A stretch of 12,614 nt of DNA from JBATTK01 sp049670505. Its GTDB lineage: Bacteria > Bacteroidota > Bacteroidia > Flavobacteriales > Flavobacteriaceae. Position numbers and translations under genes: made by a program. Where the stretch lies: assembly GCA_049670505.1 (NCBI GenBank), contig JBATTK010000121.1:1-12614 (forward strand), read 5' to 3'. The notes under the pieces were generated by a model. That model was not told where the DNA came from, did no database searches, and worked only from the letters and a program-made list of their open reading frames with translations. Below are positions 1-6,705 of the stretch, in pieces; position 1 is the first letter of the stretch, and every line of letters starts with the position of its first letter.

Positions 1-727
1 CCCCTATGCAGACCTTATACACATTTTTATGCAGGGCACTGAAACAGTTCTCCAATTTAGGCAACATCCCGTCCGTAATACTCTTTTTACCCAAGAGCTC
101 CCGATACAAGTTGGTATCTATATGCGCCACTACCGAATTTTCATCTTCCATATCCATTAGAACCCCTTTTTTCTCAAAACAATAATATAGGGTTGTTTCA
201 TAGTGTTCGCTCATTGCAATAGCTATCTCCGAGGCTATGGTATCCGCATTGGTATTCAATAATTGTCCTTGGCCGTCGTGGGTCATAGCACAGAATACCG
301 GTGTTAAGCCCGAGTGTAACAAGGATGTTATAGCTTCGTTATTGACCTTGTCCACATCACCTACAAAACCAAAATCGATATCTTTTACCGGGCGTTTGTG
401 GGCCATAACCGTATTTGCATCCGCACCACTTAAACCAATTGCATTACACGCTTTGGCCTGTAGGCGGGCTACAATATTTTTGTTCACCAATCCGGCATAG
501 ACCATAGTGATGACTTCCAAGCTTTCGGCATTGGTAACTCTTCTCCCGCTAACAAGATTTGATGCTATTCCAAGTTTTTCAGCCATTTTCGTTGCTAGTT
601 TCCCCCCTCCATGGACCAAGATTTTTGCCCCTTTAATTTTAGAAAACAATACGAGGAACTTGGAAAGCTCCATTTCGTTTTCGATGACCTCACCACCTAT
701 TTTTATGATGGACAATAATTGTTTCAT
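1..727 (-). CDS. argB: Acetylglutamate kinase (N-acyl-L-glutamate 5-kinase), 3' end cut by window edge
   Basis: Phosphorylates the gamma-carboxylate of N-acetyl- (or N-succinyl-) glutamate with ATP, the second step of arginine synthesis, in the cytoplasm. The frame is open from ATG at 727 to the left edge (242 codons), so about 15 C-terminal residues are probably missing. Visible amino acid kinase features are the N-terminal IKIGGE with the catalytic Lys-Ile-Gly-Gly, the glycine-rich HGGGK loop near residue 39, a SGADANTV segment near 107, the LLNTNADTIA substrate/nucleotide segment near 162, and KSITDGMLPK near the end with the second catalytic Lys. The protein begins only eight residues before KIGG, so it lacks the N-terminal helix typical of arginine-inhibited kinases. 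The start codon overlaps the upstream carbamoyltransferase stop as ATGA, suggesting coupled translation. Identification is firm; whether the natural acyl group is acetyl or succinyl is not visible here. Confidence 0.95.
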   Translation of the reverse strand, partial: MKQLLSIIKIGGEVIENEMELSKFLVLFSKIKGAKILVHGGGKLATKMAEKLGIASNLVSGRRVTNAESLEVITMVYAGLVNKNIVARLQAKACNAIGLSGADANTVMAHKRPVKDIDFGFVGDVDKVNNEAITSLLHSGLTPVFCAMTHDGQGQLLNTNADTIASEIAIAMSEHYETTLYYCFEKKGVLMDMEDENSVVAHIDTNLYRELLGKKSITDGMLPKLENCFSALHKNVYKVCIG

Positions 728-1662
728 AGCTTCTCCAGTATTTTCTTCAATACCAGCTGCGCCGCATAGGTCCGGTTATTGGCTTGTTCCATAATCAATG
801 ATTGGTTGCCGTCTAATACTGCATCTTCTACAACTACATTCCTTCGTACGGGCAGACAATGCATAAATTTAGCCGTGCCTAATTTTTTTGCCGTCATCAT
901 CCAAGTCGGATCTTGGCTCAAAATTTTCCCATAATCGTGATAACTGCTCCAATTTTTCACATAAACGAAGTCTGCATCTTCCATAGCCTTATTCTGATCA
1001 TACTCTATCCGGATATCTTTCGTAATTTCCGGATTTAACTCGTATCCCATTGGATGGGTGATGATAAATTCTGCCTCCCGTAATTTCATCATTTCCACAA
1101 AGGAGTTGGCAACGGCATGTGGCAATGCCTTGGGATGTGGTGCCCATGAAAGTACTATTTTAGGCCTAGGTTTCTCATGGTGTTCCGAAAGTGTAAGGGC
1201 ATCGGCCAAGGCTTGCAGAGGATGAGCTATAGAGCTTTCCATGTTCACTATAGGAATAGCTGCATATGTGGCAAAACCTTTCAGGACCAATTCCGCTTCA
1301 TCCTTTTGCCTATCCGTCAAGGACGCAAATGCGCGTATGGCTACAATGTCACAATATTGGGAAACCACCTGTGCAGCCTCTTTTATATGCTCGGATTTAC
1401 CTTGGTCCATTACCGTACCATCCTCATATTCTAGCGCCCATCCTTCACTTCCAAAGTTCATGACCATAACGTTCATACCCAAATTCATTGCTGCTTTTTG
1501 GGTGCTTAAACGGGTTCTAAGACTGTTGTTAAAGAATAACAATCCAATGGTTTTGTTTTGCCCCAAATGGGAGTGCCCTAACGGTTTTTCTTTTAGTTCC
1601 TTCGCTTCCGAAACCCAATCGGGCAAGGAGTCTATATCGTTTATGGATAGATAGTTTTTCAT
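724..1662 (-). CDS. argF': N-acylornithine carbamoyltransferase (acetyl- or succinylornithine type)
   Basis: Transfers the carbamoyl group from carbamoyl phosphate to an N-acylated ornithine, giving N-acylcitrulline. This is the route known from Bacteroides (succinylornithine) and Xanthomonas (acetylornithine) instead of the usual free-ornithine reaction. The 312 residues fit the family. Carbamoyl-phosphate motif FNNSLRTR lies at 44-51, HPLQ at 147-150, the WAPHPKALP loop at 173-181, VKNW at 235-238 and HCLPVRR at 268-274. The SLRTR form and the WAPHP loop match the acylornithine branch rather than classical OTC (STRT). At the position that separates Bacteroides SOTCase (Pro90) from Xanthomonas AOTCase (Glu92) this protein has Ser90 (KSEHIKEA), so the acyl group cannot be assigned. 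An AAAGGA box precedes the ATG, which overlaps the argD stop (ATGA); its own stop overlaps the argB start in the same way. Family assignment is firm; acyl specificity is open. Confidence 0.93.
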   Translation of the reverse strand: MKNYLSINDIDSLPDWVSEAKELKEKPLGHSHLGQNKTIGLLFFNNSLRTRLSTQKAAMNLGMNVMVMNFGSEGWALEYEDGTVMDQGKSEHIKEAAQVVSQYCDIVAIRAFASLTDRQKDEAELVLKGFATYAAIPIVNMESSIAHPLQALADALTLSEHHEKPRPKIVLSWAPHPKALPHAVANSFVEMMKLREAEFIITHPMGYELNPEITKDIRIEYDQNKAMEDADFVYVKNWSSYHDYGKILSQDPTWMMTAKKLGTAKFMHCLPVRRNVVVEDAVLDGNQSLIMEQANNRTYAAQLVLKKILEKL

Positions 1663-2786
1663 TGTAGTTCCTTTTGTAAGGCTTCAAAAAATAAATCCAA
1701 ATGTGCTTCGGTAATATTCAGTGCCGGTAGCATACGCAGCACATGTTTGTTCTTGGAGCCACCGGTAAAGATATGTTGGTTAAAAATTAGTTTTTTCCTG
1801 AGTTCACCCACCTCAAAATCGAATTCCAGGCCCAGCATCAATCCACGGCCTTTGATTTGTTTTACTTGGGGTATTTTAGCCGCCTTTTGGTAAAAACAGT
1901 CACCTAATCGTGCAGCGTTCTCCAATAGTTTTTCTTTTTCCAGTACCTCTAAAACGGCCAAAGTGGCCGCACACGCCAGATGGTTGCCGCCAAAGGTAGT
2001 TCCCAAGAGTCCATAGGAAGCTTTTATGCTTTTATGGATCAAGACACCTCCCACGGGAAATCCATTGCCCATGCCTTTGGCAATGGTAATGATGTCCGGT
2101 TGAATGGCATGGTGTTGAAAGGCAAAGAATTTACCGCTTCGTCCAAACCCGGACTGCACTTCGTCTGCTATTAAAATCACCTCATGGGCTTTACATAGGT
2201 CGGCAATATTCCTATAGAATTCGGTAGAGGGCTCATCCAATCCGCCTACCCCTTGTATAGCTTCTAGAATTACACCACAAACATCACCTTTTTCAATTTC
2301 GGTCCTAAAAGCATCAATTGCGTTGAAAGGTAAAAAAGTGACCTTTTGTTGTTTGTTGATAGGAGCATTTATCTTTTCATTATCCGTAGTGGCAACGGCA
2401 GCCGAGGTTCTACCATGGAAACTGTTTTGAAAAGCGATAACCCTGGATTTTCCGGTTTGGAAGGAAGCCATTTTTAGTGCATTCTCATTGGCTTCCGCTC
2501 CTGAATTACATAGAAATAGATGGTAATCGCTACAATCCGATAGCTGCCCTAATTTGGAAGCCAATTCTTCCTGTAACGGATTCTTTACGGCATTGCTATA
2601 GAACCCGATTTTATCCAATTGATCTTTTATCCGCTTTACATAATGTGGATGCGAGTGGCCGATGGAAATTACCGCATGCCCTCCATAAAAATCCAAATAG
2701 TCCTGTCCTTTTTCATCCGTAACCACAACTCCTTTTGCGGAAACGGGCGTTATATCATATAGGGGATATACATCAAATAGTTTCAT
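1659..2786 (-). CDS. argD: Acetylornithine / succinylornithine aminotransferase
   Basis: PLP-dependent class III aminotransferase that converts N-acylglutamate semialdehyde to N-acylornithine with glutamate as amino donor. The start at 2786 (MKLFDVYPLYDI, 375 residues) is chosen over the longer frame from 2831, because the longer version overlaps proC by 35 bases, while the inner ATG lies ten bases after the proC stop and is preceded by AAGGA; the family normally starts near this FDVYPLY segment. Motifs: CNSGAEANENA (93-103) phosphate-binding region, FHGRT (123-127), VILEAIQGVGG (172-182), DEVQSGFGR (208-216) with the PLP-ring Asp208, Schiff-base Lys237 in IAKGMGNGFPVGG, and GTTFGGN (262-268). 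Overlaps argF' by four bases. Such enzymes can also use ornithine, which could matter given proC next door; that is inference. Confidence 0.95.
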   Translation of the reverse strand: MKLFDVYPLYDITPVSAKGVVVTDEKGQDYLDFYGGHAVISIGHSHPHYVKRIKDQLDKIGFYSNAVKNPLQEELASKLGQLSDCSDYHLFLCNSGAEANENALKMASFQTGKSRVIAFQNSFHGRTSAAVATTDNEKINAPINKQQKVTFLPFNAIDAFRTEIEKGDVCGVILEAIQGVGGLDEPSTEFYRNIADLCKAHEVILIADEVQSGFGRSGKFFAFQHHAIQPDIITIAKGMGNGFPVGGVLIHKSIKASYGLLGTTFGGNHLACAATLAVLEVLEKEKLLENAARLGDCFYQKAAKIPQVKQIKGRGLMLGLEFDFEVGELRKKLIFNQHIFTGGSKNKHVLRMLPALNITEAHLDLFFEALQKELQ

Positions 2787-2796
2787 ACTTGGATCC

Positions 2797-3594
2797 TTAA
2801 TTTTTTGTCTTAAACTCACTGATTTTGTCAAAGGATGCTACAATGCCCCGAATCAAGGAAGAGCTTAGACCCTGATGTTCCATTTCGTTCAATCCTTGGA
2901 TCGTACAGCCCATGGGAGTAGTCACCCTATCAATTTCTTCCTCGGGGTGGTTCCCCGATTCAATTAACAAGCTGGCCGCGCCATTGCAGGTATGCATGGC
3001 CAATTCCTGTGCTTCCTTGGAATCAAAACCGAGTTGAATGGCTCCCTGGGTGGTCGCCCGTATCAAACGCATCCAAAAGGCGATGCCACTTGCGCATATT
3101 ACGGTTGCCGCTTGCATCTGATTTTCAGGAATCTCCATAGAATGGCCCATTCTGTTGAAAATGGCTTTAGCCAAATCGATTCTTTTTTTACCCATCTCAT
3201 TACTACAAAGGCAGGTCATAGACTTCCCAACCGAAATTGCCGTGTTGGGCATACTTCTAATGATATAGTTGTGCTTTCCCAAAATGGATTCCATTTTAGC
3301 TATACTGAATCCGGTTATGGTAGATATGACGACATGTTTTTCCGTAAGCAGGTTTTTTACATCGTTTAGAATTTGTGCAAAATGCCCGGGTTGTACGGCA
3401 AAAATCAAAACATCGGATTTTTTCACTGCCTCCTTATTGTCCGTCGTAACGGTTACATTGCCATATTTCTCGAAATCCTGGATGCTTTCTATGTTTCTTT
3501 TGGTGAGAAACATTGTGGTTGCCCCATTCGTATGTAATATCCCTTTGGCTATGGATAACCCTAAATTACCAGCTCCTATTATCGCTATTTTCAT
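2797..3594 (-). CDS. proC: Pyrroline-5-carboxylate reductase
   Basis: Reduces pyrroline-5-carboxylate to proline with NAD(P)H, the last step of proline synthesis, in the cytoplasm. The 265-residue protein has the N-terminal Rossmann motif AIIGAGNLG (4-12), AVQPG (66-70) and the family signature region RSMPNTAISVG (113-123). The C-terminal dimerisation domain carries TTPMGCTIQGLNEMEHQG (225-242), corresponding to the SPGGTT...GL..LE signature of other ProC proteins; the M-G-C variant keeps the Gly and Thr. It lies inside the arginine operon between argC (125-base gap) and argD (10-base gap), while proB and proA are not next to it, so its substrate may come from glutamate semialdehyde made elsewhere or from ornithine. 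Identification is firm; the metabolic reason for its position is inference. Confidence 0.94.
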   Translation of the reverse strand: MKIAIIGAGNLGLSIAKGILHTNGATTMFLTKRNIESIQDFEKYGNVTVTTDNKEAVKKSDVLIFAVQPGHFAQILNDVKNLLTEKHVVISTITGFSIAKMESILGKHNYIIRSMPNTAISVGKSMTCLCSNEMGKKRIDLAKAIFNRMGHSMEIPENQMQAATVICASGIAFWMRLIRATTQGAIQLGFDSKEAQELAMHTCNGAASLLIESGNHPEEEIDRVTTPMGCTIQGLNEMEHQGLSSSLIRGIVASFDKISEFKTKN

Positions 3595-3621
3595 TTTTGT
3601 TATGTTTTGTCGTTCCTTGAA

Positions 3622-3636
3622 CCTGCCTTTCGGCGG
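3622..3636 (-). repeat. Short GC-rich hairpin with GAAA loop in the proC-argC gap
   Basis: On the minus strand CCGCC-GAAA-GGCAGG can fold into five G-C pairs with one bulged A and a GNRA-type loop. Directly next to it is a second small inverted repeat, GTTC-AAG-GAAC (3612-3622). Neither is followed by a U-run, so this is not a clear intrinsic terminator. It stands out from AT-rich surroundings. It may be an RNA processing or stability element, or part of a dispersed intergenic repeat. Confidence 0.4.
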
Positions 3637-3694
3637 ACAGTAACGGGAATCTTTTAGTTTCTTATTTATTTCTTAGCATGGTTTGAATTTTTTT

Positions 3695-3715
3695 CTTCGT
3701 ACTTCTAACTTCGTA
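3695..3715. repeat. Three tandem heptamers just after the argC stop
   Basis: Read on the plus strand the heptamers are CTTCGTA, CTTCTAA and CTTCGTA, placed without gaps and starting five bases beyond the argC stop codon. The first and third copies are identical. The remainder of the 125-base proC-argC gap is AT-rich; I see no TAnnTTTG box or reading frame in it. Confidence 0.55.
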
Positions 3716-3719
3716 TTTT

Positions 3720-4694
3720 CTAAAACACACTTGCCTTTAATTGTAACCCTTCATTTTCTTGAAGTCCGAACATCAGGTTCATGTTTTGTACCGCTTGTCC
3801 CGAGGCTCCTTTTACCAAGTTGTCTATAGCCGAAGTAATCAATAATGTGTCATTATGCTTGTGTAAATGAATATGGCACTGATTGGTATTCACAACCTGT
3901 TTTAGGTGAATGGGCTCTTCCGATATCTGCGTGAATTCGGCATTGCTATAAAAATCGGTATACAATTGAACCGCTTCTGTTTTGCTGCCCTCGAAATGGG
4001 TATAGGCGGTAGCTAGAATCCCTCTTGTAAAATTTCCCCTATTGGGTAGAAAGAACAGTTCGCCCTTATCTTTTTGTAGGGATTGAAGGCTTTCATTGAT
4101 TTCACCTAAATGTTGATGGGTAAAGGGCTTGTACCCAGAAACATTATTGTTTCGCCAACTAAAATGGGAGGTCGCGGATGGGCTCGCCCCGGCACCGGTA
4201 CTTCCCGTAATTGCATTTATATGCACCGGATGCTGTAAGCCTCCGGCCTTTGCCAATGGTAAGAGTGCCAACTGGATCGCTGTTGCAAAACAGCCGGGAT
4301 TGGCTATATGGTCCGCTTTTTTTATGGCTTCTTTTTTGAGTTCGGGCAACCCATAAATAAATGTTTTTCCATCTAGCACTGCATCTTTGCCCAATCTGAA
4401 ATCATTGCTGAGGTCTATAATTTTGGTATTTTCCGAAAAATGGTTTTCTTTTAAAAATTTGGTGGAGTTACCATGTCCTAGGCATAAAAAAACCACATCT
4501 ACTTCTAGATTTATTACTGCTGTAAATTCCAACGCCGTCAACCCTAATAGATCCGGATGGGCCGAGGGTATTTTTTTTCCTGCCCGGGTAGTGCTATAGA
4601 CAAAGCTTATCTCCACTTGTGGATGTGCCAGTAAAATCCTGATCAGTTCTCCGCCAGTATAACCTGAACCACCTATGATTCCTGCATTGATCAT
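3720..4694 (-). CDS. argC: N-acetyl-gamma-glutamyl-phosphate reductase
   Basis: Reduces N-acylglutamyl 5-phosphate to N-acylglutamate semialdehyde with NADPH, the third step of arginine synthesis. The 324 residues start with the Rossmann motif GIIGGSGYTGGEL (5-17). The active-site cysteine is Cys135 in ANPGCFATA. GSTGAGASPSA (164-174) follows, and the catalytic histidine region is HQHLGEI (193-199). The C-terminal part contains DNLVKGASGQAVQNMNLM, a well conserved ArgC segment. The start ATG overlaps the argG stop (ATGA), so translation is probably coupled to argG. The next gene, proC, begins 125 bases later, the only sizeable gap inside the operon. All key residues are present and I see no sign of damage. 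Identification is firm. Confidence 0.96.
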   Translation of the reverse strand: MINAGIIGGSGYTGGELIRILLAHPQVEISFVYSTTRAGKKIPSAHPDLLGLTALEFTAVINLEVDVVFLCLGHGNSTKFLKENHFSENTKIIDLSNDFRLGKDAVLDGKTFIYGLPELKKEAIKKADHIANPGCFATAIQLALLPLAKAGGLQHPVHINAITGSTGAGASPSATSHFSWRNNNVSGYKPFTHQHLGEINESLQSLQKDKGELFFLPNRGNFTRGILATAYTHFEGSKTEAVQLYTDFYSNAEFTQISEEPIHLKQVVNTNQCHIHLHKHNDTLLITSAIDNLVKGASGQAVQNMNLMFGLQENEGLQLKASVF

Positions 4695-5878
4695 GGTTTT
4701 TGATTTACGTGATTATATATTTTCCCCGAGTTGGATAGTATCTTGATAAATCCTTTGGCATCATCTGCCGTCCATCCTTTGTTCATCTCACCATAATTTC
4801 CGAAAGAAGCGTTCATTAGGTCATGTTCGGAGGATATACCATTAAGCTCAAATCGGTAGGGATGTAAGGTAATGGAGACCTCTCCGGATACGTTTTTTTG
4901 GGTATCCATTAAAAAGATTTCAATATTTCGCATTACTTCGTCCATATAGGCACCTTCGTGCAAAAGCATTCCATAGAAATTGCCCAATTGCTCTTTTTGA
5001 TATTGCTGCCATTTGCTCAACGTATGTTTTTCCAATAGATGGTGAGCTTTAATGATAATTAAGGATGCCGCTGCTTCGAATCCCACTCTTCCTTTTATCC
5101 CTATAATGGTATCCCCTACATGAATATCCCTGCCAATCGCAAATTGGGAAGCCAGATCGTTCAATTTTACAATGTTATTTACCGGTGTATCTGTTTCACC
5201 ATCTATAGCGACCAGTTCTCCTTTTTCAAAAGTAAGGTCAATGTTTTTAGAAGTGGCGTTTTTTAATGCACTCGGATAGGCGGAATCCGGTAAAGGTAGA
5301 TGAGAGGTCAAGGTCTCCTCGCCGCCTACTGAAGTACCCCAAAGCCCTTTGTTTATGGAGTATTTGGCCTTTTCCCATGGATAGTCTACCCCATTTTTTT
5401 TAAGATATTCAATTTCCGTTTCCCTGGAAAGGGCGTTGTCGCGAATGGGTGTAATAATTTGAATTTCCGGAGCTACAATCTGAAAAATCATATCGAACCG
5501 TACCTGATCATTACCTGCGCCCGTACTCCCATGGGCAATATGTGTAGCTCCTATTTTCTTGGCATAATCAACAATTTCAATGGCCTGTACGATGCGCTCT
5601 GCACTTACGGATAGGGGATATGTATTATTTTTGAGGACATTTCCGAATACGAGGTATTTCACCACTTTGTCATAAAAGGTTTGTACCGCATCAATGGAAG
5701 TATAGGAACTGGCTCCCAGTTGTAGCGCTTTTTCCTTTATGCTGGCGATTTCTTCTTCTGAAAAGCCACCGGTATTTACGCTCACGGCATGTACTTCAAA
5801 GCCCTGCTCTTTTGATAGGTACTTGGCGCAATAGGAAGTGTCCAATCCGCCGCTATAGGCTAAAACTAATTTTTTCAT
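4691..5878 (-). CDS. argG: Argininosuccinate synthase
   Basis: Joins citrulline and aspartate with ATP to form argininosuccinate (products AMP and PPi). The 395-residue protein has the N-type ATP pyrophosphatase P-loop AYSGGLDTS (7-15), the AHGSTGAGNDQVRF segment (115-128) that contacts ATP, citrulline and aspartate, and YSINKGLWG (173-181). The C-terminal region of the family usually reads L-Y-K-G-N; here the aligned part is LHPYRFELNGISSEHDLM, the divergent form I would expect in Bacteroidota. It follows the GNAT gene after 39 bases and overlaps argC by four bases. In this pathway free citrulline appears only after deacylation of N-acylcitrulline, so ArgG depends on a deacylase encoded outside the window. 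Identification is firm. Confidence 0.96.
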   Translation of the reverse strand: MKKLVLAYSGGLDTSYCAKYLSKEQGFEVHAVSVNTGGFSEEEIASIKEKALQLGASSYTSIDAVQTFYDKVVKYLVFGNVLKNNTYPLSVSAERIVQAIEIVDYAKKIGATHIAHGSTGAGNDQVRFDMIFQIVAPEIQIITPIRDNALSRETEIEYLKKNGVDYPWEKAKYSINKGLWGTSVGGEETLTSHLPLPDSAYPSALKNATSKNIDLTFEKGELVAIDGETDTPVNNIVKLNDLASQFAIGRDIHVGDTIIGIKGRVGFEAAASLIIIKAHHLLEKHTLSKWQQYQKEQLGNFYGMLLHEGAYMDEVMRNIEIFLMDTQKNVSGEVSITLHPYRFELNGISSEHDLMNASFGNYGEMNKGWTADDAKGFIKILSNSGKIYNHVNQKP

Positions 5879-5917
5879 TCTAAGTAGTATTGTTATTTCC
5901 GAGTTTATGGAAATCTA

Positions 5918-6538
5918 TTATTTCGTTTTCTTTTTAAGAAACAATTGTTCTTTTATACTTTTTAATCTTTTAAAGGCTTTACCGTTTACCTTCTTCTTTT
6001 TGGCGCCTATCGGTTTTGCATTCGGGTCATGGAGCATGCCGGTGCAGAGACACATTTTCCGTTCCGTTCTTGTAAGGATATCGAAGTTTTTACAGGTTTG
6101 GCATCCCTTCCAAAATTCCGGATCGTCCGTAAGTTCTGAAAAGGTTACCGGTTTGTAGCCTAGCTCGTAATTAATTTTCATTACGGCCAGGCCTGTGGTA
6201 ATCCCGAATATTTTGGCATGGGGAAATTTTTCCTTGGAGAGATCAAAAACCTTCTTTTTTATTTGTTTGGCCAGCCCTTGGCCCCTATAGTCAGGATGAA
6301 CGATAAGACCGGAGTTGGCCACGTACTTCTCGTGTCCCCATACTTCTATATAACAGAAGCCTGCAAATGCATCGCCATCCAAGGCAATAACGGCATTGCC
6401 GTTTTCCAATTTCTTAAGGATATATTCGGGTGTTCGCTTTGCAATCCCGGTTCCCCTTACTTTTGCGGACTCCCCAATGGTATCGCAAATAATTTGTGCG
6501 TATTTAAAATGTGCTTCGTTAGCAATAACGATTTCCAT
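5918..6538 (-). CDS. GNAT-family N-acyltransferase, candidate N-acylglutamate synthase heading the arg operon
   Basis: A 206-residue GNAT protein. The acyl-CoA pyrophosphate loop is visible as VHPDYRGQGLAKQI (about residues 80-93), and the strand before it (FAGFCYIEVWG) fits the fold. After the GNAT core comes GCQTCKNFDIL...KMCLCTGM with four cysteines at about 146, 149, 163 and 165, a possible metal site, and then a Lys-rich tail. The ATG at 6538 is preferred to a TTG two codons upstream. Being first in an operon that otherwise lacks a recognisable argA or argJ, it is the natural candidate for acylating glutamate. I recall that genetic work in Bacteroides supports such a GNAT as the N-acylglutamate synthase, but cannot confirm that here. 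GNAT fold: firm. Substrate: inference. A protein or aminoglycoside acetyltransferase is the alternative. Confidence 0.85.
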   Translation of the reverse strand: MEIVIANEAHFKYAQIICDTIGESAKVRGTGIAKRTPEYILKKLENGNAVIALDGDAFAGFCYIEVWGHEKYVANSGLIVHPDYRGQGLAKQIKKKVFDLSKEKFPHAKIFGITTGLAVMKINYELGYKPVTFSELTDDPEFWKGCQTCKNFDILTRTERKMCLCTGMLHDPNAKPIGAKKKKVNGKAFKRLKSIKEQLFLKKKTK

Positions 6539-6625
6539 TGCCAATTAAGTTTAAAACAGTAAAAAAGAATTGATTTTTTTTGGAATTTTTGCGGAAATGG
6601 ACTCACCTATTTCCATAATAGAATG

Positions 6626-6639
6626 CACCCTTACGGGCG
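6626..6639 (-). promoter_or_regulatory. Leader hairpin with GUAA tetraloop, overlapping the leader ORF stop codon
   Basis: On the minus-strand RNA, CGCCC (6639-6635) pairs with GGGUG (6630-6626) around GUAA, a GNRA-type loop, with four Watson-Crick pairs and one G-U. The stem contains the last Arg codon and the Pro codon of the short leader reading frame, and the UAA stop is in the loop. A ribosome waiting on the Arg codons would prevent this stem forming. No U-run follows, so any effect would be by Rho, by translation, or by an alternative structure rather than by a classic terminator. Confidence 0.5.
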
Positions 6640-6705
6640 ACGGCGAGTAGGTACAAACGGAGATGCCGGTGCGGATGTCCAGATAGAAGAATAGGTATGT
6701 ACCAC
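6631..6705 (-). CDS. Possible arginine-sensing leader peptide upstream of the arg operon
   Basis: A 24-codon frame from GTG at 6705 (another GTG lies at 6717) to TAA at 6631. It contains one Trp, several Ser/Pro/Ala residues, and ends Pro-Thr-Arg-Arg-Arg-Pro. The three successive Arg codons (CGC CGT CGC, 6645-6637) sit just before the stop and about 100 bases ahead of the first gene of an arginine operon, as expected for ribosome-mediated attenuation. The segment 6625-6680 has 36 G or C in 56 bases by my count, far above its flanks, suggesting it is under constraint. Weak points: no ATG start, no visible ribosome site, and the opposite strand also encodes three Arg in a short frame. Peptide leaders are known in Bacteroidota (the Bacteroid-trp motif), but I know of no described arginine version. 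Confidence 0.4.
   Translation of the reverse strand: MVHTYSSIWTSAPASPFVPTRRRP

Noticed and set aside
1241..1654. 137-codon plus frame opposite the carbamoyltransferase
   Set aside because: It is an antisense shadow of a strongly conserved gene; its composition follows the complementary codons and no domain is seen. The same applies to other long plus frames at 237-500, 507-794, 2992-3369, 3269-3643 and 6218-6562.
2787..2831. Longer argD start at 2831 adding 15 residues
   Set aside because: It overlaps proC by 35 bases; the inner ATG at 2786 has an AAGGA box, a ten-base gap to the proC stop, and starts at the usual family position.
6539..6544. TTG start two codons upstream of the GNAT ATG
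   Set aside because: An ATG follows immediately and no ribosome site favours the TTG.
6561..6600. A-rich and T-rich runs before the GNAT start as an intrinsic terminator
   Set aside because: The possible stem is only A-U pairs and lacks a GC core; it does not look able to stop transcription.
6541..6616. Short minus frame from ATG 6616 just before the GNAT gene
   Set aside because: It is in frame with the GNAT gene but broken by TAA codons before it, is Lys/Ile-rich, and has no Arg run, so it is neither an N-terminal extension nor a sensible leader.
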